From: Paenibacillus alkaliterrae
GTDB lineage: Bacteria; Bacillota; Bacilli; Paenibacillales; Paenibacillaceae
DNA: 64,000 nucleotides
Direction of reading: 5' to 3'
Assembly: GCF_021532375.1 (NCBI RefSeq)
Contig: NZ_JAKGAP010000041.1
Span: forward strand, 1-64,000
Below, piece by piece: positions 54,518 to 62,614 of this stretch (positions are counted from its first letter, which is position 1; every line of letters begins with the position of its first letter). The notes below the pieces were generated by a model. It saw only the letters and a list, made by a program, of their open reading frames with translations, was not told the origin of the DNA and did no database searches. Position numbers and translations under genes: made by a program.

Positions 54518-54553
54518 ACCCGTTCCCTACATAAAAATGGGAGCGGGTTTTTT
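54518..54553 (+). terminator. Terminator of the 54302 gene
   Basis: ACCCGTTCCC/GGGAGCGGGT arms (one mismatch) followed by TTTTTT. Beyond it, 54556-54779 has an open frame without a start codon (KELSKLVNLVPHERVTLVL) that I treat as a relic. Confidence 0.85.
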
Positions 54554-54846
54554 AGGTAACTACAAGATAGAGGAAAGGCCCTCATTAATGTAAAGGAGCT
54601 TTCAAAACTGGTGAATCTCGTTCCTCACGAAAGAGTTACGCTCGTTTTAACGCGTAATCAAGCAACTGCTAACTCTTATTTCTACAACTCCTTTACAACT
54701 AGAGCCAGCGGCATCGGAACTACTAGCCCTTTCATTTCTATCCACATCATGCTGCAAAAGGGGCTTAATATTCCTTGATTTGTAGTAAACGTGGTTTTGT
54801 GCGAAAGTTTAAGCAAGACGAAAAATTTCAAGGAGGGGAAATTACT

Positions 54847-56181
54847 ATGAGAAAAACAATGATCATTGGAATGATGTTGTTGGCATTGGGTATTGAACAA
54901 TCAGTAAGTGCAGCAGGAGCAAATTTCAATGATATTGAAGGGCATTGGGCTCAAAGTGGCATTGAATACATGGTAGAACAAGGAGCGATTAGTGGATATC
55001 CGGATGGCACTTTTCGACCGGATGGTACTATTACGAGATCAGAGTTCAGTAAGATTCTTTCTGAAGTCATCGATGCGAAAGACGAAAAAAATGCTTTTGC
55101 AGACACAGAAGGACATTGGGCGGAATCTTCGATTAATGGCTTGGTGGATGAAGGTATCATTGTGAAATCTGAATATCCATATGGGTATGGGCCGGACAAA
55201 AACATTACGCGACTGGAAATTAGTAAGATGGTTGCTAGAGGTTTGGCCCAAGAAAGCCCACTGTGGAAAGCTGTTCTGACAGAATTTCAGCAGCTACCCG
55301 CAATCAATCTTCCGTTTAATGATCAAGACAAAATGAAGTTATCTGATGTGCCTTATATTGCGTTGGCGAACAGCTCTGGTATTGTTAATGGTTACGTAGA
55401 TGGGACGTTTAAAATGGATAAATCCGCATCTAGAGCAGAGGCGACAGTCATGCTTAAACGTTTCCTGGATGCCAAAAATAAAAAACCGGTATTGAGCGAG
55501 TTGCTAGAAAAGTTCAAGGGTGAACCAAACATCCATAAGTTCTCAAAAAGCCAACTAGAAGCATGGATTGATAAAGAGGCGGATATTGAGCGGTTAAGTA
55601 AATTACCGATTAATCATTACACTGGTACTTCTTTGGCTGAAAATCACGATGCTTTGATTTATCCTATGGGACATAATTCATCAACTAATGATACCGAATT
55701 GGTCACACAAGCGATGAATGATATGGTTGGGTTTATGAATTTGTATGAAAATCTTGATTATAGAACGATTGGTGATGCATGGAAAAATCAGATTCGCCGT
55801 TACTACAGTAAGGACTTCACTTATGGGGGAGTTTATTACTCGGCTGCTGATTTACCTAAACTATTTGATGTTTATGTCAAGCAAGTCAAATCTGGAAAAT
55901 ACATTCAAGAAAGTTTTTTCGTGACTGATCTATCCTTGACTTTTAAACAGAAAAAAACTGAGGATTCCAGAACAGATTATATCGTTCGAATGACAGAATA
56001 TACACGCTTCACAACCGATCCCGGTCTAGCGGGAGTTGAATTAAATAAGTGGTATAAACGTGATATTGATGTGCGTTACATGCAAAATCTGTGGGGCGAT
56101 AGGGTTTCTTGGGATACAGCGGATAATTTATACGCTGGATATACCGTAGTCACTCCTTATAAAGAAGTGAAAGGGAAGTAA
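54847..56181 (+). CDS. Secreted S-layer homology (SLH) domain protein
   Basis: A 444-residue exported protein. The signal peptide (about 1-23) ends near VSAAGA. Three SLH repeats follow: DIEGHWAQSGIEYMVEQGAI..YPDGTFRPDG (about 27-70), DTEGHWAESSINGLVDEGII (about 85-140) and DVPYIALANSSGIVNGYVDG (about 165-215). SLH repeats anchor proteins to pyruvylated wall polymer. The remaining 220 residues have no recognised motif and carry SYYSKDFTYGGVYYSAADL-like aromatic segments. AAGGAGGGG precedes the ATG. A surface protein of unknown role. Confidence 0.85.
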   Translation: MRKTMIIGMMLLALGIEQSVSAAGANFNDIEGHWAQSGIEYMVEQGAISGYPDGTFRPDGTITRSEFSKILSEVIDAKDEKNAFADTEGHWAESSINGLVDEGIIVKSEYPYGYGPDKNITRLEISKMVARGLAQESPLWKAVLTEFQQLPAINLPFNDQDKMKLSDVPYIALANSSGIVNGYVDGTFKMDKSASRAEATVMLKRFLDAKNKKPVLSELLEKFKGEPNIHKFSKSQLEAWIDKEADIERLSKLPINHYTGTSLAENHDALIYPMGHNSSTNDTELVTQAMNDMVGFMNLYENLDYRTIGDAWKNQIRRYYSKDFTYGGVYYSAADLPKLFDVYVKQVKSGKYIQESFFVTDLSLTFKQKKTEDSRTDYIVRMTEYTRFTTDPGLAGVELNKWYKRDIDVRYMQNLWGDRVSWDTADNLYAGYTVVTPYKEVKGK

Positions 56182-56365
56182 AAGACATATGCGAGGTATT
56201 AAAGTATGGCGTATGTTAAAGATCGATAAGTTTTTGGAGGAATTCACCCTGGACTAGTTCCTTCGCTCATTCCGATGTTCACCGCCCTTCAATAAGGTTA
56301 GAAATGGGATTCAATCATTTTATATTATGAACAACAAAGATTATAACGACATGAGGATGTATAAA

Positions 56366-56824
56366 ATGAATTTAAAAAAACTACTAATTGAATTAAATCA
56401 ATCAAGCTATTTATATCAGGATCTAGTCGATTTTTATGAAGAAATTCAGGACGCAAAATCTAGAAGTTCCAAACAACTTGTTCTTTGCGGATACAGAGAA
56501 TTAATTGAGAAAACTTTAAGAATAACTTTATTCGGGGTACTGTCATTAAAGGGATACCTAGAACAGTGCAATGACCTTAGAGTAAGTAGTTTAATCAATA
56601 TGTGGATAGTTGAATCAAATTTTTATAAATCCTCCTCCGAAATGGGAATGCTTGAAGCGTATAATAATGAATTAAGGCTTACACATTCATGTGCAGAAGA
56701 AACACTTGATAATATCTGTGTAATTATTGCCTCATGGTGTTTACATCAAGTAAGGTGTTTCAAAGTTTTTGGTGATAAATACTCTATAAAACCTATCGAC
56801 CAGAAGATCATGAATCAAGTATAA
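56366..56824 (+). CDS. Hypothetical protein
   Basis: A 152-residue, mostly helical protein: LLIELNQSSYLYQDLVDFYE at the N-terminus and CAEETLDNICVIIASWCLHQ near the C-terminus. No family recognised. The start is probably ATG at 56366 after GAGG (56352-56355); ATGs at 56327 and 56351 are possible. AT-rich, between the SLH gene and the decayed region. Confidence 0.5.
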   Translation: MNLKKLLIELNQSSYLYQDLVDFYEEIQDAKSRSSKQLVLCGYRELIEKTLRITLFGVLSLKGYLEQCNDLRVSSLINMWIVESNFYKSSSEMGMLEAYNNELRLTHSCAEETLDNICVIIASWCLHQVRCFKVFGDKYSIKPIDQKIMNQV

Positions 56825-57378
56825 CAAAGTAGCTTTGGAACTAAGCGTAAAGCTTGTTACATTGTCTTAATGGACACGACAAACATCGCAATACACAGAA
56901 CCCACAAGAATAAGAATGAATCACGTTTGTCGAGTACATGTTGAAGGTCCGGCTATGCGGAAGTCCACGAAGATCGTTGTGGTCATTCATGTGAGGCTTG
57001 TTTTATTGGAGGCACAAAAAGGCGTAAGTACTTTGAACAAGAACATGGCCTAAAGCGTGAGCGACAGAAAAGATATTATGGTGATGGTGTTATGAAGAGA
57101 AGATCAGTAACTGTAAAACGTCCCCGCGTCCTCATCTGAGATAGATCCACTCGCTGTGATTTGGTCGGTTTTCAAAGAAAGATTCCGATCCGGATGTAAA
57201 GCAGGTAGAAAACCATTTACAATCGCAAGAGACAAAGCGGCGTTAATGGGTAGTGGGGCATTTCAGGATCCATTTAGTTGGGTTATGGAGCATCTTCATA
57301 GTAATCAGCAAACACCATTGCTAGTGCTAGTACGGGTATTAAATTCCATTTAAATCGTAATTTCAAGGAGAATGCACA
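56825..57378. other. Decayed sequence
   Basis: No intact gene. The 56960-57139 segment reads as one frame (GYAEVHEDRCGHSCEACFIG and KRERQKRYYGDGVMKR) with a possible CxxC pair, suggesting a transposase or zinc-protein relic. At 57172-57245 SGCKAGRKPFTIARDKAALM matches part of the protein encoded at 57868. Confidence 0.35.
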
Positions 57379-57569
57379 ATGAAAACTTTTTACGTTACTG
57401 ATGAACAGGAAAAGCAAATCGACGAATGGGATAAATGTAAAAACGAGTATCATGTAGCAATTGGTGGGGGCATCTAACTTATCTGTGTATTCCGACATCC
57501 ATTGGTACGCTTGTACGCGTTGAATGTTCTGCTTGTAATGAACATATAGAACTTTATGATCAAATGTAA
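57379..57569 (+). pseudogene. Small conserved gene frameshifted at a G run
   Basis: AAGGAG precedes an ATG opening MKTFYVTDEQEKQIDEWDKC, stopping after 32 codons. A one-base shift at the G run near 57465 continues as HLTYLCIPTSIGTLVRVECS and CNEHIELYDQM to a stop at 57567. Together about 62 residues with a Cys pair, resembling a small conserved family. Decay or a homopolymer error. Confidence 0.5.
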
Positions 57570-57610
57570 TCAACAACATGTAACAAGAGTTCATAGGAAT
57601 AATACTATCG

Positions 57611-57777
57611 CCGCAGGAAGACGGGTTACTTATGCCGGTGTGCTTGAAGATGGATATAAAGAGATTCTTGCAAGGCAGCAGGTCTTAGAGATGATTTATG
57701 AGAGGGATCCGTTGATTAAAAAATCGGCAGAAAAATTAGACCGACTTTCTCAAGACCCTGAAGTGGTCCGACGCTGA
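57611..57777 (+). repeat. Rpn-like coding repeat, broken copy
   Basis: About 85% identical by eye to 58676-58842. Encodes LEDGYKEILARQQVLEMIYE and KLDRLSQDPEVVRR, then stops, whereas the other copy continues. It has no start codon with a ribosome site. Confidence 0.65.
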
Positions 57778-57867
57778 GGGGCGCGAAGAGAGCTGTTTTT
57801 AGAAAAATCTTAACGTGAAAAGTGTAATTACTTAAGAAAACATTAATTCTTTGGGGAGGTATGGATA

Positions 57868-58344
57868 ATGGATAATAATAGGGCCTACGAAAAACTTAAC
57901 TTTCTAAGTGAGGATGAAGAAATTCGTCGGATGGCCGAGCTCCGTGTAAAAGGACGGGCCGATCAAATAGCACAGTTTGAGTTTTTGCTCGAAAAGCAAC
58001 AATTGAAAATAGCAAAAAAGATGCTCGATAAAGGATATACATCGTCAGAAGTCTCGGAATTATTAGACGTACCAGAACAGACGATTCAGCGTTGGGGCGA
58101 ATCTGAGATGGATTCAATTCCCATAATTCAATCGGTTTCTGCAGAAGGATTAAAATCCGGATGGAAAGCAGGCAGAAAATCATCAACCAAAGCTACAATC
58201 GCAAGAGATCGAGCAACATTAATGAATAAAGTACCTAAGAATCCAAACAAGCGACAATGCATAGCGAAAAATATCACTTTCCCGGTTCAAAGGGAAAACG
58301 AATACTGGATCCGTCTGCTGTCTAAAAAGACACTTAAAAGGTGA
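57868..58344 (+). CDS. Protein with Rpn-nuclease-like C-terminal motif, N-terminal domain missing
   Basis: A 158-residue protein. The first 80 residues (LSEDEEIRRMAELRVKGRAD, then IAKKMLDKGYTSSEVSELLD) look like the C-terminal tail of Rpn/PD-(D/E)XK transposase-like nucleases, without the nuclease domain. The rest carries GWKAGRKSSTKATIARDRAT and NITFPVQRENEYWIRLLSKK, both found again as fragments at 57172 and 60200. GGGAGG precedes the ATG. It may be a stand-alone regulator or a stabilised fragment. Function unknown. Confidence 0.5.
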   Translation: MDNNRAYEKLNFLSEDEEIRRMAELRVKGRADQIAQFEFLLEKQQLKIAKKMLDKGYTSSEVSELLDVPEQTIQRWGESEMDSIPIIQSVSAEGLKSGWKAGRKSSTKATIARDRATLMNKVPKNPNKRQCIAKNITFPVQRENEYWIRLLSKKTLKR

Positions 58345-58350
58345 TCTGAA

Positions 58351-58494
58351 GTGTCGAAAAAAGAACAGGCAAAATTGGTGAAAGCTGCTCTAGAAAAAAT
58401 CGGATATAAGGTAAAGGATGGGGTGAATAAAGATATCAGTCATCCGAACTACTCTGGCATTATCAGCAAAAAGGACCACCGTAATTCTGAATAG
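58351..58494 (+). CDS. Small 47-residue protein
   Basis: GTG six bases after AAGGTGATC and seven bases after the preceding stop. It encodes MSKKEQAKLVKAALEKIGYK, VNKDISHPNYSGIISKKD and stops. Coupled to the 57868 gene. Not recognised; basic and helical at its N-terminus. Confidence 0.45.
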   Translation: MSKKEQAKLVKAALEKIGYKVKDGVNKDISHPNYSGIISKKDHRNSE

Positions 58495-58642
58495 GGAAGA
58501 GGAGTTGCACCAGCAGTTGGAGACAGAAGGAATTCGGTTTGAGTGACGAGGTGCTCGATTATATATTGAAAGGGTGCAAGGAATAGTCACGAAGGAGCTT
58601 TTCGGCCCCGAGGATGTCGAAGTGGAAATTCGAGGAGGAGTA

Positions 58643-58930
58643 ATGATGAGCGACGATAAAAAATATCTACTTACGCCGCAGGAAGACGGCACTTATGTCC
58701 GTGTGCTTGAAGACGGCTGCAAAGAGATTCTTACACACCAGCAGGTCTTAGAGATGATTTATGTGAGGGACCCGTTGATTAAAAAAGCGGCAGAAAAGTT
58801 AGAACGACTTTCTCAAGACCCTGAAGTGGTCCGACAATATGAGGATCGTGAAGAGTTATTAAGTCAGCAGAGAAGCAGGGGTGTCAGGAGAGTGACAAGG
58901 TGTGAGCGCAATGCCCACACTGAAGGATAA
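58643..58930 (+). CDS. Rpn-like C-terminal fragment, second copy
   Basis: A 95-residue frame, MMSDDKKYLLTPQEDGTYVR.. to AEKLERLSQDPEVVRQYEDR. The L-S-Q-D-P-E-V/L-R-R-x-Y-E pattern is typical of the region after the nuclease domain in Rpn-family proteins. GAGGAGGAG precedes the ATG. The nuclease core is missing. The segment 58676-58842 is repeated at 57611. Either a small partner protein or an expressed relic. Confidence 0.45.
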   Translation: MMSDDKKYLLTPQEDGTYVRVLEDGCKEILTHQQVLEMIYVRDPLIKKAAEKLERLSQDPEVVRQYEDREELLSQQRSRGVRRVTRCERNAHTEG

Positions 58931-59006
58931 AACCGAGGCCAGTCGTTTGAACAGCGAAAGAAAAGGAGAGAAATAAGCATTCACTCAATTATAATTTCAA
59001 TTACAA

Positions 59007-59040
59007 AAAAAGACCCTAGCTCTTCGCTAGGATCTTTCTC
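59007..59040 (+). terminator. Rho-independent terminator
   Basis: AAAGACCCTAGC and GCTAGGATCTTT arms with TCTTC loop and one mismatch, then a T/C-rich tail. Beyond it, 59041-59474 has no supported gene except an open frame (59281-59458: YAYCYEDYIYNAAVAENFAS) without a start, probably a C-terminal relic. Confidence 0.7.
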
Positions 59041-59474
59041 TCGATCTTCGATCATGTTCGCCCATTTAAGGGTTTTCGATAGGAGTCAGCTCTTCACTGC
59101 TCACTACCCTCAGTACCATTATTATATAGTTAAACTCTCGAGTAATCAAGCTGGTGGTGTATGAACGGCAGGGCTAAACCACTTCGTCAGACTTGCCAAG
59201 CGGATTGGAGATGCAAGCATGTGGCAGAAATGAAACCTCTTCATATTAGCGATCCAATTTTAGCATAGAAGAGGCAAGTTGAACTTGCTGTGTCTCGTGA
59301 TTGACTATGCTTACTGCTACGAAGATTACATCTACAATGCGGCCGTAGCCGAGAATTTCGCCTCTTTGATTAACCTATTGAATGATATTAATAAAAGTAA
59401 ATGTTGGGATTATAGTGATAACATCGCCAAGCCCCGACGCAAAGGATTGTTCATATAAGGGGGGGGAATGTTGT

Positions 59475-59669
59475 GTGAATAAAATTCTTCGAAACATGAT
59501 ACGGTGCCTTTCATGTGGCGATATTATCGAATCTACATATGTTCATGATTATAAAGTATGTCGATGTGGAAATGTTTCTGTTGACGGAGGAAAGGACTAT
59601 TTTAAGAGATCTTATCCAGCGGACCGATCTCAAGTTGATTCGTATGAGGAATTGTCCCAGTGGGAGTGA
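59475..59669 (+). CDS. Small DUF7695-like cysteine protein, copy 2
   Basis: A 64-residue paralogue of the protein at 48314: CLSCGDIIESTYVHDYKVCRC, then VSVDGG..YFKRSYPA, with the same four cysteines and spacing. GTG at 59475 follows GGGGGGAA. The two copies are in opposite orientation, 11 kb apart. A zinc-binding protein of unknown role. Confidence 0.72.
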   Translation: MNKILRNMIRCLSCGDIIESTYVHDYKVCRCGNVSVDGGKDYFKRSYPADRSQVDSYEELSQWE

Positions 59670-59842
59670 GCTGGAAGGCTAGTATGGTGTGCCATATAGT
59701 TCGTACTCACAGGTTCTAAACCGAATGGTTGTGCTGAATACTTCGTACTGAGAATTCTCTCCGGGTTGTGATTAGATCCCCGTACTCACACGTCGTATAG
59801 ACAGACTCCCAATTCTTGTATAATGAAATTGAGGTGATAGCT

Positions 59843-59971
59843 ATGAAAGACAAAATGATCGAACGGCTCTTGAACAAAAAATCTGAAATGTATCCAAAAA
59901 TGTTGGCTGACGAGAAAGAAGGTCTTCGCAGCATAACAGAAAAAAAGTCCGACACTCAACCTGTCAAGTAA
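59843..59971 (+). CDS. Small charged 42-residue protein
   Basis: ATG five bases after GAGGTGAT opens MKDKMIERLLNKKSEMYPKM, and the frame ends at 59971. A TATAAT box lies at 59819-59824 with TAGACA 15 bases upstream. No family recognised; highly charged and helical. Confidence 0.4.
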   Translation: MKDKMIERLLNKKSEMYPKMLADEKEGLRSITEKKSDTQPVK

Positions 59972-60040
59972 CATTAATCACTGCGACCAGAAACTCAGAG
60001 ATTTTGATAACCCAGAAGTCCCATATTCAGATTACTTAAG

Positions 60041-60317
60041 TTGCAAAAGCTATTTGATCAAAAAATAGAAGAACAGATAAGAAACATGGTGTTAATGCAT
60101 GAGGGACATTTGAAGAGTGAAAAAATCCGGTCACTATTGCAGGAGGAGCGGGTTTTGGATAGGTGTATTCTAATTATGGAGAAAAATCAAAGAAGATCAG
60201 TGCCAAAGAATCCAAATAAGACCATGCGAAGCAACGAATATTACCTTCATGGTTCAAAAGGATAATGAAAAATGGATCCGTCTGCTATCTAAAAAGTGCT
60301 CATTATTTAGTCGATAG
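60041..60317 (+). pseudogene. Degenerate relative of the 57868 protein
   Basis: The first frame gives HEGHLKSEKIRSLLQEERVL then SVPKNPNK. After a shift near 60210 it gives ATNITFMVQKDNEKWIRLLS, matching NITFPVQRENEYWIRLLS of the gene at 57868. The DNA also shares GGATCCGTCTGCT with that gene. A decayed second copy. Confidence 0.5.
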
Positions 60318-60433
60318 TGCAGATAAAATTTGATTTGTATGATGGTTCCTAACACACTTCTACCTCTTCGACTGCCTTAGCATCGAATTCCACTCCTCGA
60401 GCTTTTAGGATGCTAAGGCAGCACTTTTAAGTA

Positions 60434-61198
60434 TTAAAACATTGCTGTGATCTTCTCTAACGATTCACAAATATCATGACGCAATACATATAATTCTCTC
60501 TTATTGTCTAATGGTGATTTATCTCGATTGATGATAATAATCGGTGTTTTGGCATTACGATATTCCGGAATGCTTGCAAAGGGATAGACTTGAAGTGAAG
60601 TACCCAGAATTAAGATCGCATCCGAATCATAGGCAAGACATTGCACTTCGTAAAATGGATTATCGGTTAACCAATACCCACTTTCGTCAAACAAAACAAA
60701 GTCTGGTTTGATGATGCACTGATTTCGATCTTCAGTGCAGCCGCAATAAAAGAAGTTCTCTGAATCACTTTCCAATAATTCCTTCATGACGTATTTTTTC
60801 CTGCATCCGTGGCATGTCGCTGTTCGCATAGTACCGTGAAACTCAATGACGTTTTGACTGCCGGCATCTGAATGAAGTCCATCGATATTCTGAGTGACGA
60901 TATGCGATATTCGCCCTTTTTGTTCCCATTGAGCCAATATTTGATGACCAATATTTGGCTGTGCTTTGGGATAAAAGAGAGCATCCTTCAGAAATTCATA
61001 GAATTTCTTGGGATTTCTATAGAAATACTCTCGGGAAAGGATACGTTCTCCCCTTAATTTCGGGTTGTTTTTATATATACCGGTCTTTGATCTGAAATCA
61101 GGTATGCCACTTGCGGTTGAAATTCCAGCACCAGTGAGCACAAGTATGTTCCTCTTAGTTCTTAATATGTCTGCAGCAAACTCAATGTTTGTAATCAT
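60434..61198 (-). CDS. Sir2 family NAD-dependent deacylase
   Basis: A 254-residue sirtuin with a complete active site: LVLTGAGISTASGIPDFRS, HIVTQNIDGLHSDAGS, VIEFHGT (catalytic histidine) and LGTSLQVYPFASIP. The small zinc module has CHGC then CGC. It removes acyl groups from lysines with NAD+. ATG at 61198 follows GGAGTGGAG; GTG at 61207 is in the ribosome site. It stands alone on the minus strand. It could be a metabolic deacylase; a single-domain Sir2 in a defence island might also deplete NAD, but no partner gene is present. Confidence 0.88.
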   Translation of the reverse strand: MITNIEFAADILRTKRNILVLTGAGISTASGIPDFRSKTGIYKNNPKLRGERILSREYFYRNPKKFYEFLKDALFYPKAQPNIGHQILAQWEQKGRISHIVTQNIDGLHSDAGSQNVIEFHGTMRTATCHGCRKKYVMKELLESDSENFFYCGCTEDRNQCIIKPDFVLFDESGYWLTDNPFYEVQCLAYDSDAILILGTSLQVYPFASIPEYRNAKTPIIIINRDKSPLDNKRELYVLRHDICESLEKITAMF

Positions 61199-61314
61199 GG
61201 ACTCCACTCCCTTTAAGTTAATTATTCGGATTTTATGGTGGAAGATCTGGAAATAGTAAAGACCCTCATTTTGAGAGTTGCGGAATTCTCAATCTTTCTA
61301 CTCTTCCATAATGA

Positions 61315-61572
61315 GCGATTAGGTTTTTTGGTCGTGTTCAGGTAAGCGGTCATACTCACTCACTGATCGAACTAGACGAGATTTTCTCCGATTTCTTTTT
61401 GTCCGATGTATTAGATGTCTCCCTACCCATATGCGTTGTCATCAGGACCGACGAGCACGGGTTGACCATACGAGCTAGAGGAATGGTCGATAGTAAACCG
61501 CCCCCCAGTCCATATACCTATCTTACTCGTGTCCAACAAATTGTTAGACCATTAGCTTTAATCTCTCATTAA
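61315..61572 (+). other. Open frame without start, probable relic
   Basis: Eighty-five codons open from a stop at 61312 to 61570 (SLIELDEIFSDFFLSDVLDV, ICVVIRTDEHGLTIRARGMV). It has neither a start codon with a ribosome site nor a recognised family. The rest of 61210-62031 shows no gene I can support, and in particular no hsdM. Confidence 0.3.
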
Positions 61573-62031
61573 AGGCTTGATGATAAGAGCATAGATGCGA
61601 CAGGTAAATTCGAATACCCAATTTATTTTAAATATATCTCATCACGCTATTCTTGGCGATTTTAGGCGACGACAACAAAAAAACTTTATAGATCTCATTT
61701 GGAGTCTGCTTTACTTAGTTCATAAAATACTCATTTTATGTCATCATTTCGATGTAAAAAAAGAGCACGCCTCAAAATGGTAGGACGTGGTTACAATTTT
61801 TTTCTTTTTTAGGGTCTGTTGGATGGTGTAACTAATTGGTAAAAGAGAGCCTTTTGGTAGAAGAGTGAAATAAAAACATTGCTTTCAGAATAGTTGCTTT
61901 AGACTTTTCTTGATATCGATATTGAAATCTAAAAATATTTCATATTATCGTTTGACATAGTAAATCCGAGTGATTTAATATGTAATATATAAATATTTCA
62001 ATGAATGCGATCGAAGTTTGGGGTGGTTTAA

Positions 62032-62610
62032 TTGGAGAAAAGAGGATTAAAGGAGTTCGTAACATTCGTTCCAGGTATAAATCCAACACGGGCGCAAACA
62101 CAGTTTGGAATTCAATCAATCAATTATTATGACCGGTCATCTTTTGAAGCTGATTCTAATTATGAGGACGTAGTTGTTAAAGATGCAGAAAAATCTTTGT
62201 CTCAAATTAACCCCTCGTTAAATGAAGGTGATGTTGTTATCAGCAACTCATTGCAGCTCGCCACAATGGTCGGTAAAAGTAATGTGGGTAAAGTGTTATC
62301 GCTCAATTTCACAAAAATAGAGTTTGATAGCGAACAACTTGATAAGAAATATTTTCTTTTCTTGTTCAATGCTTACAAAGTTGTGAGGCGACAAAAAGAA
62401 AGGGAGTTGCAGGGGAGTGGTCCTGTTCTAAGAATTCCACTTCGTTCGCTAGAGGAGATTATTATTCCTGTTCTCCCATTTGAAGAACAGCAGAAAATAG
62501 GTGCTATTTACGTAGAAACTCTGAAGCTACAAAGTAAATTAAACAAATACGCAGACTTGATTGGGCAGTTTACGAGCTCAATCATAGAAGAAACCTTAGA
62601 GGGGAAATAA
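62032..62610 (+). CDS. hsdS: Type I restriction specificity subunit HsdS, half-size
   Basis: A 192-residue protein with one target-recognition domain and one conserved helix: VTFVPGINPTRAQ at the N-terminus, VVISNSLQLATMVG, GPVLRIPLRSLEEIIIPVLP (the typical end of a TRD) and EEQQKIGAIYVETLKLQSKL (conserved helix). Full HsdS proteins have two such halves and about 400 residues, so this one must dimerise or be a fragment. TTG at 62032 follows GGGGTGG. hsdR starts four bases after its stop. No hsdM lies upstream. Confidence 0.82.
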   Translation: MEKRGLKEFVTFVPGINPTRAQTQFGIQSINYYDRSSFEADSNYEDVVVKDAEKSLSQINPSLNEGDVVISNSLQLATMVGKSNVGKVLSLNFTKIEFDSEQLDKKYFLFLFNAYKVVRRQKERELQGSGPVLRIPLRSLEEIIIPVLPFEEQQKIGAIYVETLKLQSKLNKYADLIGQFTSSIIEETLEGK

Positions 62611-62614
62611 TCAA

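Noticed and set aside
54556..54779. Open frame of about 74 codons before the SLH gene
   Set aside because: No start codon with a ribosome site and no family; noted only as a possible relic.
60434..61198. Two-gene Sir2 defence system (for example with an HerA- or Argonaute-type partner)
   Set aside because: The sirtuin is single-domain with a normal zinc module, and no partner gene is adjacent.
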